Shown here piece after piece: positions 42,871 through 49,747 of a DNA stretch of 49,747 nucleotides. The notes beneath the pieces were generated by a model, which searched no databases, had not been told where the DNA came from, and saw only the letters and a program-made list of their open reading frames with translations. The stretch comes from Atopostipes sp043425375. Its GTDB lineage: Bacteria > Bacillota > Bacilli > Lactobacillales > Carnobacteriaceae_A. The stretch's first letter is position 1. Every line of letters begins with the position of its first letter. The DNA lies in contig JBHWQC010000106.1 in the NCBI GenBank assembly GCA_043425375.1, forward strand, positions 1 through 49,747, given 5' to 3'. The position numbers and the translations under genes are program-made.

Positions 42871-43467
42871 TTACAGATTTTCAATCTCGTCTGTCTCAAT
42901 TAAACCATAGTCTCCGTCATCTCGCTTATATACGATGTTGGTGCTTTCTGTTTCAGCATCTAAGAATACAAAGAAAGTGTGTCCAAGCATTTCCATCTGC
43001 AACACAGCTTCTTCCGCATTCATCGGTTTTAGGTCGAATCGTTTTGTTCGGACGATTCGAATAGCTGATCCTTCTTCAGTTTCTCCATTTAATTCTTCAT
43101 CCAGTTCAGATGTTTCTTCCACTAAATCTGGTGAAATGGCCTCCGGTAATTCCGCAGTTTGACGACGGAATTTTCGATTCACTTTCGTTTTGTACTTACG
43201 CATCTGACGTTCTAGTTTGTCAGACACCAAGTCGATACTTCCATATAAATCTGGTGATGTTTCTTCTGCCCGTAATACAATGTTTGGTAAAGGAATCGTT
43301 ACTTCAGCTTTCCCTTGGCGGTCCGAATAGACTTTTAAATTGACGTGTGCATTGGCTTCCGGCATCTCATCAAAATACTTCTCTATCTTCCCTACCTTTG
43401 ACTCCACATAGTCCCTGATTGCTGGAGTAACCTCAATATTCTCTCCACGTACATTATAATTCAACAT
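42871..43467 (-). CDS. hpf: Long-form ribosome hibernation promoting factor
   Basis: Protein of 198 aa in two domains. The N-terminal (1 to about 105) S30AE fold binds the 30S subunit; the C-terminal (about 135-198; RIVRTKRFDLKPMNAEEAVLQMEMLGHTFFVFLD) is the dimerisation tail. The long form pairs ribosomes into inactive 100S dimers in stationary phase or stress. A strong vegetative promoter precedes it. Confidence 0.97.
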   Translation of the reverse strand: MLNYNVRGENIEVTPAIRDYVESKVGKIEKYFDEMPEANAHVNLKVYSDRQGKAEVTIPLPNIVLRAEETSPDLYGSIDLVSDKLERQMRKYKTKVNRKFRRQTAELPEAISPDLVEETSELDEELNGETEEGSAIRIVRTKRFDLKPMNAEEAVLQMEMLGHTFFVFLDAETESTNIVYKRDDGDYGLIETDEIENL

Positions 43468-43561
43468 ACTACTTCACCCTTCCATCCATTTTATATCCAT
43501 CAATAAATAGGTAATGCAAATAAAAGAATATATTCATATATCATATTCTTATACTACCCTA

Positions 43562-43590
43562 ATTATACATGAGAGCGTTTTTTATCACAA
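43562..43590 (-). promoter_or_regulatory. hpf promoter
   Basis: TTGTGA (43590-43585) and TATAAT (43567-43562) on the minus strand are 17 bases apart. Confidence 0.65.
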
Positions 43591-43654
43591 CTAAAGACTA
43601 TACCGTTTCAACTTTCTTTTCTAAAGGCTAATCCTAACAGGCTTTCCACTTTAT

Positions 43655-44341
43655 TCAGCGAAATACAGAAAATGTTTCGGTGCGATGAACAGTTTCCAAA
43701 AGGATACGGGCATGATAAAGCGTCCGCCCGGTTGTATAGACATCATCAATAATTAAAAATGGTTTCTCGAGCGCAGCTTCTTTTTGTAAGACGAGCTGAA
43801 AAGGTTGCTTGGTTTGCAGTCTCTCCTCCTTTGTTTTACTCGACTGCTTTTTGCCTTCACCCGTATAGATTAACCAGTTTTCAAAAGGAATCTCCGCTTG
43901 CCTTAACAAGACTTCTACCTGATTAAAGCCTCTTGTTTTCTGCCCCTTTTCGCTTAAGGGGATAGGAACAATCGTATGTGTTTTGGTTTTCTGTTTGAGA
44001 AAAGTGGCAATTGGCTCTTTTAATAATTTGCCCAATGCCACGTCCCCTTGAAATTTATATTGGTTCATAAATTGACGGGCGACCGTGTTGTAAGTAAAAA
44101 GCGCCTGATGATTGGGGACACAGGTTGGATACTTTGTTTGCCAATTTATACAATCCCTACAAAGTTTTTGCTCTGTTTGCTTTCGGTTGCATCCGGGACA
44201 AGTGGGGTAATTTTTCAAGCGATCAAATTGTTTGAGGCAGCGTTCGCAAGCCAGGGATTCTTCTAGTGATTGACAGGAAAAAATAAAGCCGATGGAAATT
44301 GGCCGCCTAATTGCTGTCTGACAAAATACACAACTCCTCAT
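43655..44341 (-). CDS. comFC: ComFC phosphoribosyltransferase-like competence protein
   Basis: ComFC/GntX family, 228 aa. An N-terminal zinc-binding part (CVFC, CERC, CPGC and CRDC pairs) leads into a phosphoribosyltransferase fold with the binding loop FLIIDDVYTTGRTL. It acts with ComFA in handling incoming single-stranded DNA during transformation. The start overlaps the comFA stop by four bases. Confidence 0.93.
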   Translation of the reverse strand: MRSCVFCQTAIRRPISIGFIFSCQSLEESLACERCLKQFDRLKNYPTCPGCNRKQTEQKLCRDCINWQTKYPTCVPNHQALFTYNTVARQFMNQYKFQGDVALGKLLKEPIATFLKQKTKTHTIVPIPLSEKGQKTRGFNQVEVLLRQAEIPFENWLIYTGEGKKQSSKTKEERLQTKQPFQLVLQKEAALEKPFLIIDDVYTTGRTLYHARILLETVHRTETFSVFR

Positions 44342-45681
44342 TCAATCAACCCTCTCTTTTTTGCCAACTGATTCATTTGTTTGATTTGTTTAATGGCCTT
44401 TTTCATGGCCAAGGACTGTCCATTATGATAAAAAATCACTTCGCCTGTTGGAAATTCGGGCGACCGTCCTGCCCTGCCTGCAATTTGTACTAAAGCGGCT
44501 TCCGTGAAAATGCGATCTTCCGCTCCGATTACGAACACATCAATATCAGGAAACGTTACGCCTCTTTCTAAAATCGTCGTCGTCAGTAAAACTTGCAATT
44601 TGTTTTCACGCATGGCCAGAATTTTTTCTTTCCGGTTAGGATCTTCTGCATAAACAACTGCGAACGAAAGCGCTGGGTATCGTTTTTTAAGTACCGCTTC
44701 AAACTTCAGCATCCATTCAATATTAGGTGCGAAGAGAAGACACTTTTTTCCTGCTGTCACTTTTTGGGTAAAGGTTTTTCCAAAAGACGTTTTTTCTGGG
44801 CGGTTGAGTAATTTTTCTTGCCAATCCATGCACTGTTTGGCTTTGGGAACCGGTAAGGGCTGACGATGATAACGAGCCGGCAGAATCGTGGCTGACAGTT
44901 TTTTCTTTTTGACTAGCTTTTGCATGACGGAACTCGGTGTAGCCGATAAGTAAAGACAAGCTGCTTCTTTTTTACGCGCCTTTTGTGCGGCAAATTGCAG
45001 CGAGTCATCCAGATGAAAAGGAAATGCGTCGACTTCGTCAATGATAATAACATCAAACGCTTCACGAAACCGATACAGCTGGTGGGTTGTGGCAATCACT
45101 AACTGTGTATAAGTATATGCTTCTGGCGTGCCCCCATACAAGGTAACCATTGGTGTATGCAAAAAAGCAGCTTGCAGACGCGGCGCCAATTCCAAACAGA
45201 CATCGATGCGCGGGCTTGCGATACATACTCTTTGCTTGTTTTTAAGGGCATATTCAATCCCTTCAAAAAGCATTTCCGTTTTCCCCGCCCCCGTAACCGC
45301 CCATATCAAGCGCGTTTCTTTTTGCTTAATGGTTTCTACGATTGTTTTTGAGGCATCGTTTTGTTGCTTGGAAAGCTCCCCTTTCCAATGGAGCAGAGGA
45401 TGGTTTGCTAGAGCAAATTGATTAATCTCGGGCAGATGATAAAAAGGCCGACATGCGGTTACTTTCCCCATCTGGATACAATTACGACAGTAAGAACACG
45501 GATGACCGCAGAGGCAATCTGTTTTTTGAACCTTTGTCATTACACTTTGGCAGCGATTGCAGTAAGTTTTCCCATTTTTTGCTGTGGTGCTTGCTCGTTT
45601 AATCACTTCTCCTTTCTTTATATCCAATCCTGGCGGCAATTCTTTTTCTAACAACTCTCTCCCATACAATAGTTGATACAT
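44338..45681 (-). CDS. comFA: ComFA DNA-translocating helicase-like ATPase
   Basis: DEAD-box type ATPase of 447 aa that helps pull single-stranded DNA into the cytoplasm in competent cells. The N-terminal zinc region has cysteines at 41, 44, 56, 58, 62, 65 and 68. Walker A is AVTGAGKTE (about 128-136), Walker B is IIIDEVDAFPF, and motif VI is VQIAGRAGRS. Both com genes are intact, so at least this part of the transformation machinery is kept. The other com genes are not in the window. Confidence 0.95.
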   Translation of the reverse strand: MYQLLYGRELLEKELPPGLDIKKGEVIKRASTTAKNGKTYCNRCQSVMTKVQKTDCLCGHPCSYCRNCIQMGKVTACRPFYHLPEINQFALANHPLLHWKGELSKQQNDASKTIVETIKQKETRLIWAVTGAGKTEMLFEGIEYALKNKQRVCIASPRIDVCLELAPRLQAAFLHTPMVTLYGGTPEAYTYTQLVIATTHQLYRFREAFDVIIIDEVDAFPFHLDDSLQFAAQKARKKEAACLYLSATPSSVMQKLVKKKKLSATILPARYHRQPLPVPKAKQCMDWQEKLLNRPEKTSFGKTFTQKVTAGKKCLLFAPNIEWMLKFEAVLKKRYPALSFAVVYAEDPNRKEKILAMRENKLQVLLTTTILERGVTFPDIDVFVIGAEDRIFTEAALVQIAGRAGRSPEFPTGEVIFYHNGQSLAMKKAIKQIKQMNQLAKKRGLIE

Positions 45682-45815
45682 AGTTTCCCTCCTTATTATA
45701 TATATTTGCTTTTTTTCTCTGTTTTCGTTTTTTTATTTTTATTTTTTTGACATCTTTTCATTTAAGTGCTAGATAGCGTATGATAGAGAGGGAAGAAATG
45801 TAGGAGGTCAAAGCA

Positions 45816-46451
45816 ATGGAAAATTATCGCACCATTAAAGAAAACGGGATTCATGAAATTGAAATTAAAAAATCTCGCTTTATTACGCATTTAAAACGAG
45901 TAGAAACAGAAGAGGAAGCGACTGCTTTTATTGATGAAATTAAAAAGGAACATTGGAAAGCCACGCATAACTGCTCAGCCTATACTCTGGGAATGAAGGA
46001 TGACATTCAACGGGCGCAAGATGACGGTGAACCGAGCGGAACCGCCGGGGTGCCGATGCTGGAAATTTTACTGAAAAGAAATTTAAAAAATGTAGCGGCC
46101 GTCGTGACCCGCTACTTTGGCGGGACAAAACTAGGCGCGGGTGGTCTAATCCGCGCATATGGCGGGGCCGTCAATGAGGCGGTCAGCGCAATTGGTGTAG
46201 TTGAGCGTCAAGTGCAGCAGCTCATTGATGTAACAGTAGATTACTCAATGAGTGGCGGTTTGGAACACGCGTTTCGCGAAGCCAATTACCGCGTGCAGGA
46301 TACCTCGTATGCAGAACATGTCACCTATCATTGCGTCATTCCTATTGAAAAAAAAGCAGCCTTTATAGAGGATGTGACGAACTGGACCAGTGCTTCTGCT
46401 GACATCCATGTGGGTGAACAAGCGTGGGTGGAAATTCCCGTTGAATCGTAA
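45816..46451 (+). CDS. yigZ: YigZ/IMPACT family protein
   Basis: UPF0029 protein of 211 aa. The signature GTAGVPMLEILLKRNLKNVA with VVTRYFGGTKLGAGGLIRAY is complete. The fold resembles a domain of EF-G; the human homologue IMPACT acts in translational control, while bacterial function is unclear. ATG follows AGGAGG. It is divergent from comFA, and a TTGACA with TAGATA 17 bases later lies upstream. Confidence 0.93.
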   Translation: MENYRTIKENGIHEIEIKKSRFITHLKRVETEEEATAFIDEIKKEHWKATHNCSAYTLGMKDDIQRAQDDGEPSGTAGVPMLEILLKRNLKNVAAVVTRYFGGTKLGAGGLIRAYGGAVNEAVSAIGVVERQVQQLIDVTVDYSMSGGLEHAFREANYRVQDTSYAEHVTYHCVIPIEKKAAFIEDVTNWTSASADIHVGEQAWVEIPVES

Positions 46452-46455
46452 TTTC

Positions 46456-46484
46456 TTGACAATTTGAAGGCAAACGTCTAAAAT
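46456..46484 (+). promoter_or_regulatory. Promoter of the LCP-family gene
   Basis: TTGACA (46456-46461) and TAAAAT (46479-46484) are 17 bases apart, just after the yigZ stop. Confidence 0.8.
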
Positions 46485-46561
46485 AGATTGCTTTTAAAAG
46501 AGCCGTGTAATAAACTATGAAGTAATGTAAATAAGAAGAAAAATTTAAATAAAAAGAATAG

Positions 46562-47668
46562 ATGGTGCCTATGCGTTCTGAAAAACATATCGACAAAAAA
46601 CATAAAAGAAAACGCATGTTGGAAACGCTTCTCAGCGTCGTGATTTTACTGGCCATTGTTTCAGGCGCTTTGACTGGTTATTATGGAAGCAAAATTACTT
46701 CTTTTCTAGATGGGATTAGCGCGGATAGTACGGAAACTGAATCGCCCGAATCAATTGAAATCACCCGGCAAATTGAGGACTTGGAACCTTTTTCTGCGTT
46801 AATTTTAGGCTTGGATGCGGAAGATGAAGGAGCAAGTCGCAGTGATACGATTATTGCAATGACGGTCAATCCGGATGAAGAGAGTGTTAAAATGGTTTCC
46901 ATTCCAAGGGATACGTTAGTGACCTTACCAAATGGCCAGCTGGAAAAAATCAACGCAGCCCATGCGACAGGCGATTTCAACACGCCCCACAGCCATGCGA
47001 TGAACGCCAAAGAAGCCGTTAGCGATTTTCTCAATATTCCGATTGAGTTTTATGCCACCTTGGATTTTAACGGGTTGGTGGAATTAGTAGATGCAGTTGG
47101 CGGAATTACAGTGGATGCAGAATTTGCATTCAATCAAAGTGACTATATCAACCGTGGGGAAACCATTGAAATTCAAGAAGGCCGTCAAACACTAAATGGT
47201 GCCGAAGCACTTGGCTATGCTCGCATGCGTAAACAAGATCCGCGCGGTGATTTTGGTCGGCAAGAACGACAGCGCGAAGTGATCGTTGAAGTGTTGAATG
47301 AATTGGTTTCTATGAATACAATTACCAATTTATCGAAGATCTTAAATGCCATTCAGCCTTATTTGAATACAAATGCTACGTCGAAACAAATGCTCGCTAT
47401 TGCTTCGAATTATACAAAGGTGTTAAATGAGGTCGAACAACTTGAGCTGGACGGTTACTCTGGCGAAGAGTACTTCCCTCACTATGGACACAATGTGTAT
47501 GTGTGGGAACCGTATGAGGAATCGTTAAATGACGTGCAGCTTGAATTGCGTAAGCATTTGGAATTAGATACCGATGAGTATATTGACATTCAGCCTGATA
47601 TAGAACATGCTCATTCTTCAAAAGCCGATACATGGATTACACCAGATGTGAATATAGACCCTTATTAG
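46562..47668 (+). CDS. LytR-CpsA-Psr family protein
   Basis: LCP family, 368 aa, anchored by one membrane segment (about 21-42) with the catalytic domain outside. Visible motifs are ALILGLDAED, SRSDTIIAMTVNP, MVSIPRDTLV, KINAAHATG and ALGYARMRKQDPRGDFGRQERQ, covering the pyrophosphate-binding Arg/Asp residues. LCP proteins attach teichoic acids or capsule to peptidoglycan. The ATG at 46571 is an equally good start. It has its own promoter and terminator. Confidence 0.93.
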   Translation: MVPMRSEKHIDKKHKRKRMLETLLSVVILLAIVSGALTGYYGSKITSFLDGISADSTETESPESIEITRQIEDLEPFSALILGLDAEDEGASRSDTIIAMTVNPDEESVKMVSIPRDTLVTLPNGQLEKINAAHATGDFNTPHSHAMNAKEAVSDFLNIPIEFYATLDFNGLVELVDAVGGITVDAEFAFNQSDYINRGETIEIQEGRQTLNGAEALGYARMRKQDPRGDFGRQERQREVIVEVLNELVSMNTITNLSKILNAIQPYLNTNATSKQMLAIASNYTKVLNEVEQLELDGYSGEEYFPHYGHNVYVWEPYEESLNDVQLELRKHLELDTDEYIDIQPDIEHAHSSKADTWITPDVNIDPY

Positions 47669-47678
47669 TAAATGGTGA

Positions 47679-47711
47679 AAGCCAGCGATTTTTAAAAATC
47701 GCTGGTTTTTT
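47679..47711 (+). terminator. Terminator after the LCP gene
   Basis: CCAGCGATTTTT pairs with AAAAATCGCTGG in full and TTTTTTG follows. Confidence 0.92.
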
Positions 47712-47806
47712 GTTGTTTTAAAAAAGTTTTTTCGCGGAAATCGGAATTTTTTGCAAATATATATAATAGAGGGGTTTTTTAACTTCTAGAAAGAATGGTG
47801 ACTTTT

Positions 47807-48853
47807 ATGGTTATTTTTCAAACTAAGATGCAAAAAGCATTCGCGAAGCGTCCAAGTGAACTGGCTTTTAAACGAATGGTGTTTCAACGCGGAATTGATC
47901 GATCAAAGGATATTTTGGATACGATTCGGCGGTTGGAAGCTGGCGAGCGAGGGGAAGAGCTGCTGGTTCAGAAATTGGTGGCGTTTGGGCAGCCGGATTG
48001 GACGATTATTCGCAATTTACGCTTGAAGGATTATGCGACGTTTGAGATGGATGTGGTGTTGATTACAAGGAATTGTGTGTATGTTTTTGAGGTGAAAAAT
48101 TATACGGGACGCTTTGAGTTTCGAGAGGGAGACAGTTTTTTTAATGGGCTGGAGCTGAATAGTAATGTGGTGCAGCAAACGCGCAATGCGCTTTTGAATA
48201 TGCAGACGATTTGCGGGAAGTACGCAAGAAATATAAGGGTACAGGGAATTTTAGTGTTTATCGGCGAGAATAATCAAGTATCGATTCAATCAGATACCGG
48301 AAACATTCGTATTCTGCAACTGACGGATCTCTATACGTTTATAAAAGAAATTGTGGCTGAGGAAAGTTCTTATGCGTTTCCTTCTTTTGATACTTTGCGG
48401 CTGATTGCTCACTTGGAGAGGTATGAAACGGAGAATGTTTATGGGTCGACTCCCTTGTCAGCCGAAGAGTTGGGTAAAGCGCAATGCGGAATTTATTGTG
48501 CACGATGCTCGAGTTATGAAATCAAGATTTCAAAGCGTTACGTGAAATGTGTATGCGGTTTGCACGAGCCTCGCGAAGAAGCCATGGTTCGGACAATTTG
48601 TGAGTACGGGGTGCTTACTTACGATCGTAATTTTACGAAGGGAGAGATTTTGGCGTTTATTGGTAGGGATGCTTCGCATACTTATGTCGCAAAAATTTTA
48701 TCTAAGCATTTTAACCCGGTGGATAAAAACCGTTATACCTATTACACAAATTATAAACTTCCTTATTATATGCTGTCACATCTGTTTGAAATTAAAGAGC
48801 CAGTCATTTTCTATAGCAAACGTGGTCTTCCAGAAATTTATAGACTAGAATGA
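47807..48853 (+). CDS. NERD-domain protein with zinc ribbon
   Basis: Protein of 348 aa from the ATG with GGTGA five bases upstream (47795 is an alternative). An N-terminal NERD domain (about 45-150) has GERGEELL, FEMDVVLI and VFEVKNYTGRF, i.e. the D and ExK residues of a restriction-like fold. A zinc-ribbon-like segment with YCARC and KCVCG follows, then about 100 residues ending in IIYRLE-like sequence, not recognised. A paralogue's N-terminal half lies at 1-456. A TATAAT at 47762-47767 is the likely -10. Role unknown. Confidence 0.85.
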   Translation: MVIFQTKMQKAFAKRPSELAFKRMVFQRGIDRSKDILDTIRRLEAGERGEELLVQKLVAFGQPDWTIIRNLRLKDYATFEMDVVLITRNCVYVFEVKNYTGRFEFREGDSFFNGLELNSNVVQQTRNALLNMQTICGKYARNIRVQGILVFIGENNQVSIQSDTGNIRILQLTDLYTFIKEIVAEESSYAFPSFDTLRLIAHLERYETENVYGSTPLSAEELGKAQCGIYCARCSSYEIKISKRYVKCVCGLHEPREEAMVRTICEYGVLTYDRNFTKGEILAFIGRDASHTYVAKILSKHFNPVDKNRYTYYTNYKLPYYMLSHLFEIKEPVIFYSKRGLPEIYRLE

Positions 48854-48877
48854 TTGTTTCTAACTGAATAATGTTCC

Positions 48878-49000
48878 CCGTAACCGCGAAATCTATTTTC
48901 ATTGTCACGGGAATCGCGCCCTGACCTCCAAATTCGTTTTCGTTGTCACAGCAGTGGCACCGTGACCGCGAAGTCTATTTTCGATGTCGCGGCGACAAAA
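48878..49000. repeat. Tandem array, 41-base period, three copies
   Basis: Units begin at 48878 (CCGTAACCGCG), 48919 (CCCTGACCTCC) and 48960 (CCGTGACCGCG), each with a TTTTC(A/G)(T/A)TGTC-like segment 18 bases on. In the third, CCGTGAC pairs with GTCGCGG (one G-T pair). Across unit borders GTCAC-G and C-GTGAC also pair. It is GC-richer than the other arrays. Confidence 0.78.
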
Positions 49001-49046
49001 TTAATGTATAAATTATCCAATTTTTAATTATTTACACTCAAATCAA

Positions 49047-49080
49047 CAAAAAAGAGCCAAGCTTTTCTGCTCGGCTCTTT
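49047..49080 (-). terminator. Terminator downstream of nagB
   Basis: AAAGAGCC and GGCTCTTT pair with partial extension; TTTTTTG follows on the minus strand. Confidence 0.88.
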
Positions 49081-49093
49081 ATTATCATAAAAT

Positions 49094-49747
49094 TTAGTTG
49101 TCTAACTGACTCGCCGCTGCTTCATCCACAATAAATACCACATGTTCGTGTGTTTGTAAAATACTTGCGGGTACCTCTTCAGTAACAGGTCCATTAATCG
49201 CGTTCGCTACTGCTTCGGCTTTTGCTTCGCCATAAGCCAGCAGTAGAATCTTGTCTGCACTCATAATGGAGGCCAGTCCCATTGAATAAGCGGATTTTGG
49301 AACCTCATCCGCTGAATCAAAGTAGCGTTTATTCGAGTTAATCGTCTCTTCCGTTAACTCAACTTTTTGCGTCAATGAGTTAAAAGAAGTGCCAGGCTCA
49401 TTGAATCCAAGGTGAGCATTCACACCGATACCCAAGATTTGCAGATCAATCGGATGGTGCACCAAGACTTCATCATAGCGTCTTGTCTCCGCTTCTTCTT
49501 CTGCTAACCCATTGGGAATATAGGTCTCTTTAAATGGCTTGTGCTTAAAGAGCTGTTCATGCATAAAATAAGCATAACTTTGTGGATGATCAGCTTCCAA
49601 GCCCACATATTCGTCTAAATTGATGGCCACGACTTCTGAAAAATCCAAATCACTCGCGCGCATTTCTGCATACATCGTTTCGGGTGAGCTGCCGGTCGGT
49701 AATCCGATGACTTTTAACCCATCTTCTAATTCCTCTTTTACGATTTC
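49094..49747 (-). CDS. nagB: Glucosamine-6-phosphate deaminase (5' end cut by window)
   Basis: The frame is open to the window edge, giving 217 visible residues; about 20 N-terminal residues lie outside. It converts glucosamine 6-phosphate to fructose 6-phosphate and ammonia. The phosphate loop GLPTGSSPETMYAE precedes the first in-frame ATG, so that ATG is internal. NLDEYVGL and the catalytic GIGVNAHLGFNEPG are present. Length and motifs fit the short Firmicutes NagB without the C-terminal allosteric extension. A terminator follows. Confidence 0.95.
   Translation of the reverse strand, partial: EIVKEELEDGLKVIGLPTGSSPETMYAEMRASDLDFSEVVAINLDEYVGLEADHPQSYAYFMHEQLFKHKPFKETYIPNGLAEEEAETRRYDEVLVHHPIDLQILGIGVNAHLGFNEPGTSFNSLTQKVELTEETINSNKRYFDSADEVPKSAYSMGLASIMSADKILLLAYGEAKAEAVANAINGPVTEEVPASILQTHEHVVFIVDEAAASQLDN

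Noticed and set aside
45690..45800. Possible competence (ComX/SigX-type) box before comFA
   Set aside because: AACGAAAA only partly resembles the streptococcal TACGAATA box and sits in a low-complexity A-rich stretch; an ordinary TATAAT is also present.

Overview
The window is a stretch of chromosome from a low-GC Gram-positive bacterium. Gene content and order (hprK-lgt-gpsA-trxB, pgcA, rapZ-yvcK-whiA-clpP, and comFA-comFC-hpf-secA-prfB-ftsE-ftsX) fit Lactobacillales, perhaps a Carnobacteriaceae-like lineage. That placement is an inference from content; no rRNA or tRNA is present to fix it. Nearly all genes read on the minus strand. The window cuts one gene at each end: a NERD-domain gene at the left and nagB at the right.

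Layout: (a) 1-460, 5' part of a NERD-domain gene. (b) 768-10389, a housekeeping block on the minus strand: HPr kinase, lipoprotein maturation, glycerol-3-phosphate dehydrogenase, thioredoxin reductase, phosphoglucomutase, RapZ-YvcK-WhiA and ClpP behind a CtsR-type operator. (c) 10667-12778, two plus-strand genes, an SDF-family symporter and a fructosamine-kinase-like protein. (d) 12940-18072, glucose PTS permease and a LiaX-type envelope-stress operon (DUF4097 protein, two PspC proteins, YvlD-type membrane protein). (e) 18242-24042, an ATP-NAD-kinase-like protein convergent with a complete gcvT-H-PA-PB operon. (f) 24456-34324, uvrA, then the phosphate regulon phoP-phoR-pstS-pstC-pstA-pstB-phoU with a clear PHO box before pstS. 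(g) 34367-45681, MinJ-like PDZ protein, CwlO-type hydrolase, ftsEX, prfB with its programmed frameshift, secA, hpf and comFC/comFA. (h) 45816-49747, YigZ and LCP proteins, a second NERD-domain gene, and nagB.

The strongest anomaly is phoP. Its reading frame carries an in-frame TAA at codon 8, within the acidic pocket of the receiver domain. The rest of phoP, phoR, the pst genes and the PHO box all look intact. PstS itself has its two halves in circularly permuted order.

The second unusual pattern is in the spacers. Six intergenic gaps (about 571-693, 12800-12881, 15235-15360, 19371-19530, 24204-24360, 48878-49000) hold short imperfect tandem arrays with the same 40-43 base period. Most units carry dyad symmetry, and in one array the arms change together so that pairing is kept. 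These may be one dispersed family of intergenic repeats, though the sequence differs a lot between arrays.
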